Origin: JBOHHR01 sp050740975
GTDB lineage: Bacteria > Pseudomonadota > Gammaproteobacteria > JBOHHR01
NCBI GenBank assembly: GCA_050740975.1
Contig: JBOIEE010000308.1
Span: 1 to 15,007 of the forward strand
Length of the DNA stretch: 15,007 bases
Direction: 5' to 3'
The notes under the pieces are model-generated. The model was given only the letters and a program-made list of their open reading frames with translations. It was not told where the DNA came from and made no database searches. Made by a program: the position numbers and the translations under genes. Of the stretch, positions 7,341 through 13,863 are shown piece after piece. Numbering within the stretch: the first letter of the stretch is position 1; each line of letters begins with the position of its first letter.

Positions 7341-7783
7341 GCAGCGATAGCTTCAATAGCAGTTGGATGGTTCCGAGCTGCGGATTCAATCATCAGCAAA
7401 GCCGCGATGACCAGACGGCCCTCGGCCATGAGCACGGCGTAGCTGCGGCAGGCGGCGGCCGTATCCATGACCTCTAAGCCGATGTTTTTGCATCTTAGGG
7501 GCGCGGTCAGGTCCGCAGCCGGAAAACGCAACTGGCGTCCCGTTCCTAGCAACACCACTTCCGGGTTTAGCTCGGAGATGAGATCGAAATGCTCTTTGCG
7601 CAATGCATCGAACGATGTGGGGGGCCAGTCGCGCACCAAGTGTTCGGGGGCTACCAGAACGCTGCAGGTGATTCGTTCCGTGTTGACCACCACATATCCC
7701 GGCCCGTAGTCGCGAATTGCGTAAGTCGCTGTGCCCTGCTCCAGATCCAATCGCATAAGCCGTATTATATCAACAGCACCCAT
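7331..7783 (-). CDS. Mth938-like / DUF498 domain protein
   Basis: A small protein of the Mth938-like family, related to human NDUFAF3; its bacterial function is not established and I assign none. The 150-residue protein has the conserved opening YAIRDYGPGYVVVNTERI. Further landmarks are the central NPEVVLLGTGRQLRFP, and GLEVMDTAAACRSYAVLMAEGRLVIAALL near the C-terminus, where the family usually ends after an AA.L segment. ATG 7783 has AGGG 6 nt upstream; ATG 7756 (residue 10) fits the family length better but has no Shine-Dalgarno sequence. The stop (TTA read on the plus strand) overlaps the rpoS stop by 4 nt in convergent orientation. It is divergent from adk, with 57 nt between the starts. 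Confidence 0.85.
   Translation of the reverse strand: MGAVDIIRLMRLDLEQGTATYAIRDYGPGYVVVNTERITCSVLVAPEHLVRDWPPTSFDALRKEHFDLISELNPEVVLLGTGRQLRFPAADLTAPLRCKNIGLEVMDTAAACRSYAVLMAEGRLVIAALLMIESAARNHPTAIEAIAAKD
7764..7769 (-). promoter_or_regulatory. Possible -10 hexamer for the Mth938-like gene
   Basis: Read on the minus strand, TATAAT lies 7 nt before the internal ATG at 7756. If it is a -10 element, transcription would begin at or next to that ATG, giving a leaderless mRNA and the shorter protein. No good -35 hexamer is present at 16-18 nt. On the plus strand the same AT-rich core reads TATTAT and could serve adk. This is weak evidence. Confidence 0.25.
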
Positions 7784-7840
7784 GCAACACCCTATGCAAA
7801 ACAGTCAAGGCGGGACAAAAGGCAAGCAGGGGGGAACCGC

Positions 7841-8518
7841 GTGAAAATAATCTTACTGGGACCGCCCGGAGCAGGCAAGGGAACACAAGCGAATATTCTC
7901 TGTGAACGGTATCGGATCCCGAAGATATCTACCGGGGACATGTTGCGGGACGCCGTCAAAGCGAACACACCACTGGGGCTAAAGGCTAAAGCGGTAATGG
8001 AGGCGGGGCAGCTTGTGTCCGATGACACCATACTCGCTCTGGTTACAGAACGTATTGCTCGCCCCGATTGTCGAAATGGATTTCTCTTTGACGGGTTCCC
8101 TCGAACCCTACCTCAGGCCGAAGGTTTGCGCGCCAAAGGTATTGAGGTCGACTTCGTCATTGAGATCAAGGTCGATGCGGAAGAAATCGTCAAACGCATG
8201 TCCGGGCGTTGGGTGCATCTGCCGTCTGGCCGTACCTACCATGTCGTTCACCATCCTCCAAAAATAGCAGGAAAAGATGACGTCAGCGGTGAGGATCTCG
8301 TTCAGCGAGAGGATGATACAGAACAGACCGTACTAAAGCGGCTGCACGTGTATAAAGTGCAAACCGAGCCTTTAGCGGATTACTATGCGCGTTCACAGAA
8401 TTTGGAAGGAGCCTATAAAACCCCCATTTTTCTCCAGGTGATGGGTACCGGCGATCTTGATCAGGTTAGCAAGCGTATCGCAAAGGCGATCGCCAACGCC
8501 CAAAAGGATCGCAGGTAA
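7841..8518 (+). CDS. adk: adenylate kinase
   Basis: It interconverts ATP + AMP and 2 ADP in the cytoplasm. I place the start at GTG 7841 because the P-loop ILLGPPGAGKGTQA must lie at the extreme N-terminus and a GGGGGG-rich Shine-Dalgarno sequence lies about 8 nt upstream. An open frame extends further upstream but resembles nothing in the family. The protein has 225 residues. Landmarks are ISTGDMLRDAV (AMP binding), GFLFDGFPRTLPQAEGL, and a long LID domain from GRWVHLPSGRTYHVVHHPPK to DDVSGEDLVQREDD. YYARSQNLEGAYKTP lies near the end. The LID lacks the zinc-binding cysteines of Gram-positive enzymes. It has HH where many relatives have FN before PPK. A lone gene, divergent from the Mth938-like gene. 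Confidence 0.96.
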   Translation: MKIILLGPPGAGKGTQANILCERYRIPKISTGDMLRDAVKANTPLGLKAKAVMEAGQLVSDDTILALVTERIARPDCRNGFLFDGFPRTLPQAEGLRAKGIEVDFVIEIKVDAEEIVKRMSGRWVHLPSGRTYHVVHHPPKIAGKDDVSGEDLVQREDDTEQTVLKRLHVYKVQTEPLADYYARSQNLEGAYKTPIFLQVMGTGDLDQVSKRIAKAIANAQKDRR

Positions 8519-8561
8519 AAAATAACAAGCAGCCCTAGCACCTTATTTTTCAAGAATTATC

Positions 8562-8590
8562 TTGCGCTAAACAATCTTGTGTTGTATATA
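8562..8590 (+). promoter_or_regulatory. Sigma-70-type promoter for the lysine/alanine-rich protein
   Basis: TTGCGC at 8562-8567 and TATATA at 8585-8590 are separated by exactly 17 nt in the AT-rich gap after adk. Transcription would begin near 8597, leaving a leader of about 50 nt before the ATG at 8648. A CAAGA/TCTTG mini-stem at 8551-8564 overlaps the -35 element. Confidence 0.55.
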
Positions 8591-8647
8591 AGTGTTTATA
8601 CAGCGTAGTCTGTTTCGGCCCACTCAACACTTGGAGGGAGGTTTGAC

Positions 8648-9025
8648 ATGGCCACAGTAAAAGCGAAAGTCTCTAAGGCGACACCAAAACCAGTCGCTAC
8701 TCAAGCAAAGCCGGTTGCGAAGAAAGCGATGCCAGCTAACAAAAACGCAGGGCTCGCCAATAAATTGGCCCTTGCTAAGAAAAAGGCCTTGGCTGTAGCC
8801 TTGGCCAAGAAAAAGGCCCTTGCTAAAGCAAAGGAACTGGAGAAAACGGCAGCGCTCGCAAAGAAGAAAGCGGCCCAGCAAAAGCAAGAGGCTTGGAAAC
8901 GAGCTTTGGCAGCCTACCAGCGTAAATGGGAACAAGAGTACGAGCGCAATCGGCTAGCCAAAAGCAAGAAACCAAGCGGATCCAAAGCGAAACCCGCTCA
9001 AGCACGAGCAGCACCCCCTAAGTAG
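8648..9025 (+). CDS. lysine/alanine-rich basic protein, histone H1-like
   Basis: I cannot assign it to a named family. The 125-residue protein has about 24% lysine and 27% alanine, six glutamates and no aspartate, giving a net charge near +29 by hand count. Residues 1-38 are Lys/Pro/Ala/Thr-rich. Residues about 39-76 carry three copies of LAKKKA-type repeats. Residues 80-103 (EAWKRALAAYQRKWEQEYER) look like an amphipathic, aromatic-containing helix. The tail is again Lys/Pro/Ala-rich. There is no signal peptide. Composition resembles eukaryotic H1 tails and bacterial AlgP or HctB-like proteins, so DNA or RNA binding is an inference. GGAGGGAGG sits 6 nt before the ATG, and a promoter lies upstream, so it looks expressed. 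Low complexity means similarity to other proteins could be convergent. Confidence 0.8.
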   Translation: MATVKAKVSKATPKPVATQAKPVAKKAMPANKNAGLANKLALAKKKALAVALAKKKALAKAKELEKTAALAKKKAAQQKQEAWKRALAAYQRKWEQEYERNRLAKSKKPSGSKAKPAQARAAPPK

Positions 9026-9122
9026 GGCCGACGTTTCGCCCTCTCGAGCTGCAAGGGCCGTTGGGGGAAGGCGAGGACAACAGCTCGCGAGTGTCCCGCT
9101 ATCCTGACATGGATGGTGTAAG

Positions 9123-10673
9123 TTATTGCGGGATTCTTAGCATTTGACCCACGCGCACTCGGTGCTCGTCGGAAAGAGCGTTCGCTCCGATAATAGCGCG
9201 GATCGTTGTCTGGTAACGGCGTGCGATCGTGGATACCGTTTGGCCTGATCGCACACGGTGCTTTACAAAGGCGCGAACCATGGGCTTACGAGTGCCTGCG
9301 CTCGGGATCCTGAGCAGTTGGCCATTGCGGATCCGATTGACATTGTGGATCCCATTCACCTGCTTTATGGCGCTGATCGAGGTGCCGTAATGGCGTGCGA
9401 TCCATCCCAGAGATTGCCCGCGTCGTACCCGGTGCTGCAGCGTTTGACCATCCGGCTCCGTTTCCGCAAGAGCAAGACGGCGTTTTCGGGTGAGTTCTTG
9501 GCGTGGCTTAAACCGCGCATAAGCGTTCCGGAATGAAACGGCCTGCGCTCGAGGCAACACCAGCCGATATCCCGTCGGCACCTGCAGCCTGCCCTGGGCA
9601 ACCGCCTTCTGAAAGCGCGGGTTTAGGGTTAAGAGCTCAATGGGATCCAGGCCTGCCCACTTTGCGAGGGAGGGAAACCGCGCATGGTATTCCAAGGTCA
9701 CTTCCCGAAAATCCAGCGGAGCTTGGGGCTGCAGTCCTATGAAGTATCTTTGGGGATGCCGATAAATCTCGACGGCCGCTAAGAACTCCGCGTAGAAGTT
9801 GCGTGAGGCAAACCCAAATCTCGAGTGCGAATAGTATTTTATAATCTGTGCGAGATCTCTGCTGCCAACAGCTTCTACCGCTCGTGCCATTCCCCCTCGT
9901 CCGTGGTTATAAGCCGTCACCGCGAGTGGCCAATCCCCCAGGGCCCGATAATCGTCACGCAGGTGTCTTGCCGCAGCAGTTGTGGCTAGTAACGGATCCC
10001 GGCGGTCATCCACGATAGTGTTCATTCGCAGTCCATAAATGCGGGCCGATGAGGGGATGAATTGCCAGATCCCTGCCGCCGAGGCGCGTGAGTATGCCGT
10101 CACATCGAAGCTCGACTCAATGAGCGGGATCCTTGTAAGCTCAATCGGCAGGCCATGGTCACGGAACACCGCTTCCATATGCGGAAGGTAGCGGCCGGCT
10201 CTTTCGATCCCCTTGCGGAAGCGTTCCCGCACCCCCGTTTGCCCATTGAGCCGATCCTTGGCCTGGAGAAACTTATTCCTCTGGTTAACATCGGCGAACA
10301 GACGATAGATCTTCGCCTCTTCGGCGTTTGACGCGGATCGGTTGCGGTGCAGCCTGTCTAGCAGGCGTTTAATCCGTTCTTTTTCTTCTGCGATCAACGT
10401 TCGACGCAGCTTAGAAATCCCGCTATTGCCTTCGTCGGGCAAGGGTGGCAGATCCATAACGGTGTAAATGTTATCCACATAGCGCGCATCATGGATCACC
10501 ACCTGGTCTTTGGAGAATTTGGTGAAAACGTTTTTCCAAAACTCGACCTGAGGTCGGAGTCCTTTAGGCACCGGAAAAGTGTCAGAGTAACCAAGAGAAG
10601 CCGATGGGATCAAACATACTGCGCTGATAGGCAGTAGGACAAGCGTTGCAAACACCCGAGTTCTCGTGCTCAA
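9123..10673 (-). CDS. mltD: membrane-bound lytic murein transglycosylase D-like protein (SLT + two LysM)
   Basis: It should cleave the glycan strands of peptidoglycan to 1,6-anhydromuramic products in the periplasm. The 516-residue protein has a hydrophobic N-terminal signal (about 1-28) without a clear lipobox. A charged helical region spans about 85-160. The SLT domain spans about 160-290: PIELTRIPLIESSFD contains the catalytic glutamate E186, followed by SAAGIWQFIPSSARIYGL and AVTAYNHGRGG. Two LysM domains lie at about 412-457 (HRVRRGQSLGWIARHYG) and 471-515 (HRVRSGQTVSTIARRY). The start is TTG 10673, with GGAGG 9 nt upstream, and it overlaps the DUF192 stop as TTGA, so translation is probably coupled. 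E. coli MltD is a lipoprotein; here anchoring is uncertain and the protein may be periplasmic. Confidence 0.92.
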   Translation of the reverse strand: MSTRTRVFATLVLLPISAVCLIPSASLGYSDTFPVPKGLRPQVEFWKNVFTKFSKDQVVIHDARYVDNIYTVMDLPPLPDEGNSGISKLRRTLIAEEKERIKRLLDRLHRNRSASNAEEAKIYRLFADVNQRNKFLQAKDRLNGQTGVRERFRKGIERAGRYLPHMEAVFRDHGLPIELTRIPLIESSFDVTAYSRASAAGIWQFIPSSARIYGLRMNTIVDDRRDPLLATTAAARHLRDDYRALGDWPLAVTAYNHGRGGMARAVEAVGSRDLAQIIKYYSHSRFGFASRNFYAEFLAAVEIYRHPQRYFIGLQPQAPLDFREVTLEYHARFPSLAKWAGLDPIELLTLNPRFQKAVAQGRLQVPTGYRLVLPRAQAVSFRNAYARFKPRQELTRKRRLALAETEPDGQTLQHRVRRGQSLGWIARHYGTSISAIKQVNGIHNVNRIRNGQLLRIPSAGTRKPMVRAFVKHRVRSGQTVSTIARRYQTTIRAIIGANALSDEHRVRVGQMLRIPQ

Positions 10674-11149
10674 TGTGCCGGCCCTCCGAACTGTCCAAGG
10701 ACTAAGCGGTCACCGGGCTTAATCCCGTACCTCATAGCCGTTCCCGTACCGAGTTCCAATATGTACTTGATGGCTTGTGCGCTCTCATACAGTGGGCAAC
10801 CGTCATCAGGCCCGCTGGAGCTTCGGGGACACGGCGGTACTGCGCTGTGTACCTCCAGCAGCCGTCCACGCCCATCGAAGTATAGAATATCCAGAGCAAA
10901 TTTCATGTTTTTCATCCAAAATCCCACAGGAGCCTGATGCGGTTGAATGAACAGCATCCCCTCATCGGGAGCTAAGGAATCTCGGTACATAAGCCCGCGT
11001 TGCTGTGCTTCAGGGGTAGTGGCGAGCTCAACCTGAAACCGATTTTCGCCAACCCAAACCGTTAACCTGTCTTCCCGAGGGTAGGCGGCGTGCGGCAAGG
11101 AGAGCATCGCTAAAGCGACAGCTAAGCGCACAGGGCTAAACGCGTCCAT
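10670..11149 (-). CDS. DUF192 secreted protein
   Basis: A DUF192-family protein; its biochemical function is not established. From ATG 11149 it has 159 residues. The N-terminal signal MDAFSPVRLAVALAMLSLPHAAY probably directs export. The domain shows LATTPEAQQRGLMYRDSL, then MLFIQPHQAPVGFWMKNMKFALDILYFD, the hallmark segment. It ends with ILELGTGTAMRYGIKPGDRL. A loop with two cysteines (PPCPRSSSGPDDGCPLY) is longer than the PCxxxPCPxY form I recall. GTG 11158 is an alternative start. I prefer ATG 11149 because GGTGA lies 5 nt before it. The stop overlaps the mltD start by 4 nt, implying one operon. A possible 37-residue ORF upstream overlaps the start by 14 nt. Confidence 0.88.
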   Translation of the reverse strand: MDAFSPVRLAVALAMLSLPHAAYPREDRLTVWVGENRFQVELATTPEAQQRGLMYRDSLAPDEGMLFIQPHQAPVGFWMKNMKFALDILYFDGRGRLLEVHSAVPPCPRSSSGPDDGCPLYESAQAIKYILELGTGTAMRYGIKPGDRLVLGQFGGPAH

Positions 11150-11249
11150 TAAATTCACCAGTGGACCGGCACGCTAACGGTGCTGAGGTACCGATGATCC
11201 CGACGAGCAAAAACTTCGACAGGCAACTATTGTAAATTCCTATCAACAT
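11136..11249 (-). CDS. Possible small ORF (37 aa) upstream of DUF192-mltD
   Basis: An ATG at 11249 has a strong GGAGG Shine-Dalgarno 5 nt upstream (11255-11259 on the plus strand). It opens 37 codons ending at TAG 11136, overlapping the DUF192 start by 14 nt in another frame. The product begins MLIGIYNSCLSKF and continues with a hydrophobic stretch LLVGIIGTSAPLAC, then a short polar tail. This resembles a signal peptide or a small membrane peptide. PLAC is a poor lipobox because proline sits at -3. It could be a leader cistron that feeds ribosomes to DUF192, a small membrane protein, or a chance frame. I do not recognise a homologue. Confidence 0.4.
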   Translation of the reverse strand: MLIGIYNSCLSKFLLVGIIGTSAPLACRSTGEFNGRV

Positions 11250-11487
11250 CTTAGCCTCCGCGAATAAGGCTGAATTAAAAGCCTAATAAACTAGCACAAT
11301 TTTGTGATCTCGGCGTCGCTGATTTCGTCCATTTGCCCTAAGGCGCGTACCGTTTTAGGATAGGCTGAATGATGGTTGTGACGCCGGGTCTGCGATTCGC
11401 CCACGGTAGCTTTTTTGTTCTTCGCTATAATGCGGGTCGGTGTGTTCGTATCGACAAGCAGGCAAAATAAGGTGATTGGTAGTAACT
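11159..11487. other. Divergent intergenic region between DUF192-mltD and gcvH
   Basis: Apart from the small ORF at 11136-11249, no gene is evident here. Short complementary segments lie at 11253-11257, 11267-11271 and 11280-11284 (AGCCT, AGGCT, AGCCT on the plus strand) and could form alternative hairpins in the minus-strand leader. CCTAA/TTAGG is another 5-bp stem near 11337-11359. A GC stem at 11384-11406 followed by six T residues lies just before the gcvH -10 candidate. I looked for a glycine riboswitch because gcvH is downstream and did not see its conserved core. Confidence 0.4.
11426..11431 (+). promoter_or_regulatory. -10 hexamer (TATAAT) upstream of gcvH
   Basis: A perfect TATAAT lies 56 nt before the gcvH ATG and predicts a start near 11438 with a leader of about 50 nt. 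The -35 region at 16-18 nt is not recognisable, and a run of six T residues lies between the two positions. It is the best promoter candidate for gcvH and perhaps tpx. Confidence 0.45.
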
Positions 11488-11883
11488 ATGAGTGAGATCC
11501 CTGAAGAGCTTAAATACACATGCAGTCACGAGTGGGTGCAAGTGCAAGACGACGGTTCCGTGCGGGTGGGGATAACCGACTACGCGCAGCAAGAGCTCGG
11601 TGACATGGTGTACGTCGAATTGCCGGAGGTCGGAAAATCGTATCAAGCCGAGCAGGAGTGTGCCGTCCTAGAATCCGTGAAGTCCGCCTCCGATATCTAC
11701 TGCCCGATCGCAGGAAAAATCGTAGAAGCAAATGCCGCACTTGTGGACGCGCCCGATACGGTGAACACCGATCCCTACGGCGACGGCTGGATCTTTCGCC
11801 TCCAACCCGACGATGGGGAGGATCTAGAGACCTTACTCGATGCGGATGCTTATGGCGCTCTGATCAGTGGCGCAGAATCGTAG
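11488..11883 (+). CDS. gcvH: glycine cleavage system H protein
   Basis: The lipoyl carrier that shuttles the aminomethyl group between the P and T proteins of glycine cleavage. The 131-residue protein begins MSEIPEELKYTCSHEWVQV. VGITDYAQQELGDMVYVELPEVG follows, then ECAVLESVKSASDIYCPIAG, where K65 is the lipoylation site. NTDPYGDGWIF near the C-terminus is also typical. I chose ATG 11488 because the family starts there; AAGG lies rather far upstream (about 15 nt), and TTG 11476 is an in-frame alternative. Neither gcvT nor gcvP is in the window, so the partners must be elsewhere. tpx follows after 53 nt and may be cotranscribed. Confidence 0.96.
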   Translation: MSEIPEELKYTCSHEWVQVQDDGSVRVGITDYAQQELGDMVYVELPEVGKSYQAEQECAVLESVKSASDIYCPIAGKIVEANAALVDAPDTVNTDPYGDGWIFRLQPDDGEDLETLLDADAYGALISGAES

Positions 11884-11936
11884 CATTCCCGGTTGGCGGC
11901 ACACCGCAATGAGACCTTTAAACTGGAGAACTGAAA

Positions 11937-12434
11937 ATGGCAACTATAACCCTCAAAGGCAATCCGATTCACACCAACGGCGATCTGCCACCGCTCGGAA
12001 CGCCCGCCCCGGATTTTCTGCTTGTCGATAGTGCGCTTAACAACGTTACCTTGGTGAATTATGCGGGAAAGCGCAAGCTACTAAACATTGTTCCTAGTTT
12101 AGACACCCCGGTTTGTGCCACATCTACCAAGAAATTCAACGAGTCGGCGAAGAGCAACGCCAATGCGGCCTTCTTGATGATTTCAGCCGATCTGCCGTTT
12201 GCGATGAAGCGATTCTGCGCCGCCGAAGGTGCCGACTACGTCATCCCTTTATCCATGATGCGTTCCCGAAATTTCGCCAAGGACTACGGCGTACTGATTC
12301 AAGACGGACCTTTAGCCGGAATCACCGCCCGTGCGGTGGTGGTGTTAGACCAAGACGACAAAGTAGTGTACACGGAATTAGTGCCGGAGATCGCTCAGGA
12401 ACCCGATTACGCTAAAGCGCTCGCAGCGCTTTAG
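11937..12434 (+). CDS. tpx: thiol peroxidase (atypical 2-Cys peroxiredoxin Tpx)
   Basis: It reduces hydrogen peroxide and alkyl hydroperoxides using thioredoxin. The 165-residue protein has the Tpx N-terminus (TITLKGNPIHTNGDLPPLG). The active-site segment PSLDTPVCATSTKKFN carries the peroxidatic cysteine C60, and MKRFCAAEG carries the resolving cysteine C94. SADLPFA and GPLAGITARAVVVLD are further landmarks. GGAG lies about 8 nt before the ATG. The final codons (YAKALAAL-stop) form a perfect 12-bp hairpin. The length is standard for the family. Confidence 0.96.
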   Translation: MATITLKGNPIHTNGDLPPLGTPAPDFLLVDSALNNVTLVNYAGKRKLLNIVPSLDTPVCATSTKKFNESAKSNANAAFLMISADLPFAMKRFCAAEGADYVIPLSMMRSRNFAKDYGVLIQDGPLAGITARAVVVLDQDDKVVYTELVPEIAQEPDYAKALAAL

Positions 12435-12436
12435 CG
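12410..12436. terminator. Perfect 12-bp hairpin spanning the tpx stop codon
   Basis: CGCTAAAGCGCT at 12410-12421 and AGCGCTTTAGCG at 12425-12436 are perfect complements separated by the loop CGC. The stem includes the TAG stop at 12432-12434. No T-tract follows on either strand. It may therefore stabilise the 3' end or act with a factor, rather than being a simple intrinsic terminator. Confidence 0.55.
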
Positions 12437-12539
12437 GGAAAAACGTGTTTGCTCATAAGCCCTCGGGGGATCCTCATCAGCAGCGCAGCATGGCGCTACG
12501 CGGTAAGCCTTAACGAGATCGGGCGCCGATGGGCCTACG

Positions 12540-13850
12540 ATGGCCGCTGAGGGTACGGTTCGCGCCATACTCGCGATCGCTATTCCAAGCGCCGCCTTCA
12601 CTCTGCTGACGAACAGCTACCGCATTGTAAATCAATATTTCATTCAGGATGTCTCTGTCTCGGCGCAGGCTGCGATAGGTTCTTCCGTCTTTGTGTTGAT
12701 ATTGCTCTATGCCTCGTTTGAGGTAATCGCGGCAGGTGCGGGTCCGCTGATCGCCCGCGCGACCGGGGCGGGTGATGCCGAGGGTCGCCGCGCACTTTTC
12801 GGAGAGGCGCTGCTCGGCTCGGCTATCCTGACCGCCTCGCTGATGTCCGTGGGGATCATCGGCGCACCGCAGATCGCCCATACCTTGGGCCTAGAGGGGG
12901 AGACGGCCGCGGAGTGTGTGAGATATCTTCGGACACTGCTCTGGACCTTAGCGCCGCTCGTTCTAACGCCGCTGATCGACCAAACCTTTATCAGTATGGG
13001 CAACGCGCGTGTGCCGCTGTTGTTGCACGCGGTGTCCCTTGGACTGAACATCATCCTCACGCCCCTGCTTATTCATGGCGCGGGTTTGGGCATCGTCGGC
13101 GCCGCACTGGCCTCGAATATCGCGCATGCGGTAGCCGCCACCATCGGTATCGTGCAGCTAAAGCGGGCGCTGGGATTATGTTGGCAAAACGTGAGGCTAA
13201 GGGGTCAGCTGCAGCGTATCGTTCGCATCGGCATGCCCATGGCTTTAGGAACAGCAGTCTTTGCCGCCGTGTATTGGGGCCTGCTAAAGACGACTGTATC
13301 CCCTCTTGGCCCACATGTGAACGCGGCCTTAGGGATCGGTTTTTCCGCTCTTGAAGGTTTCACCTGGCCCGTTTTCCACGGGGTAGCGCTGGGAGTCGCT
13401 TCCTTGGTAGGGCGACACCTGGGCGCCGGGCGCCCGGACCTCGCGAAGCGCACCATCGCCAGTGCGCTGCCCGTATCCACGCTGCTCGGCATCAGCGCAA
13501 CGGCGGTGTTTTTCTTTGCCGGCAGGGGTTTGTCCGGGATGTTCACCAATGACGCCGCGGTGCATCGTGAGGCGACACAGTATGCGCTCATCCTAGCGGC
13601 ATCCCAGCTTGTTCTTGCCTGGGAAGCGCTGACCGAGGGGGTACTCGCCGGTGCGGGCGCCACGCGAACCGTGTTCTGGTGCAGCGTGCCCTTTAATTTA
13701 TTGCGTATACCGCTCGCTTGGTTGTTGGCTTTTCCACTGGGTTTGGAGGCAACCGGTGTATGGTGGGCGATCAACGTAACCACCTACGCTAAGACAGGGT
13801 TCAAAGCTTGGGCGGTTTGGCGCGGCAAATGGACCGATATCGCCCTGTGA
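12540..13850 (+). CDS. MATE family efflux transporter
   Basis: A predicted inner-membrane exporter of the multidrug and toxin extrusion family, normally driven by sodium or proton gradients. The 436-residue protein is hydrophobic throughout, with about twelve membrane segments and the twofold MATE architecture. An N-terminal ILAIAIPSAAFTLLTNSYRIVNQYF helix pair is followed by AAGAGPLIARATGAGD, a typical loop. The second half repeats the pattern with RIGMPMALGTAVFAAVYWG, GVASLVGRHLGAG and TEGVLAGAGATRTVFW. I cannot assign a NorM or DinF subgroup or a substrate. ATG 12540 is the first start after an in-frame stop. It has no strong Shine-Dalgarno. It stands alone between tpx and the FKBP gene. 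Confidence 0.92.
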   Translation: MAAEGTVRAILAIAIPSAAFTLLTNSYRIVNQYFIQDVSVSAQAAIGSSVFVLILLYASFEVIAAGAGPLIARATGAGDAEGRRALFGEALLGSAILTASLMSVGIIGAPQIAHTLGLEGETAAECVRYLRTLLWTLAPLVLTPLIDQTFISMGNARVPLLLHAVSLGLNIILTPLLIHGAGLGIVGAALASNIAHAVAATIGIVQLKRALGLCWQNVRLRGQLQRIVRIGMPMALGTAVFAAVYWGLLKTTVSPLGPHVNAALGIGFSALEGFTWPVFHGVALGVASLVGRHLGAGRPDLAKRTIASALPVSTLLGISATAVFFFAGRGLSGMFTNDAAVHREATQYALILAASQLVLAWEALTEGVLAGAGATRTVFWCSVPFNLLRIPLAWLLAFPLGLEATGVWWAINVTTYAKTGFKAWAVWRGKWTDIAL

Positions 13851-13863
13851 CTGCGAGAAGAAT

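Noticed and set aside
7589..7840. Extension of the adk frame upstream
   Set aside because: Adenylate kinase must start at the P-loop, and GTG 7841 has a good Shine-Dalgarno; the upstream part is antisense to the Mth938-like gene.
8624..8935. Minus-strand open frame opposite the lysine/alanine-rich gene
   Set aside because: It has Leu/Phe/Cys-rich composition produced by reading Lys/Ala codons in reverse and has no start signal; the plus strand has a promoter and Shine-Dalgarno.
9043..9091. Inverted repeat CGAGCTG/CAGCTCG between the convergent lysine/alanine-rich and mltD genes
   Set aside because: The stem is only 7 bp with a 29-nt loop and no T-tract on either strand, so I do not call it a terminator.
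11159..11475. Glycine riboswitch upstream of gcvH
   Set aside because: I looked for the conserved aptamer core and the paired-aptamer layout and did not find them.
12205..13783. Several long open frames on both strands inside tpx and the MATE gene
   Set aside because: They are shadows produced by GC-rich codon use; the chosen frames carry clear Tpx and MATE features.
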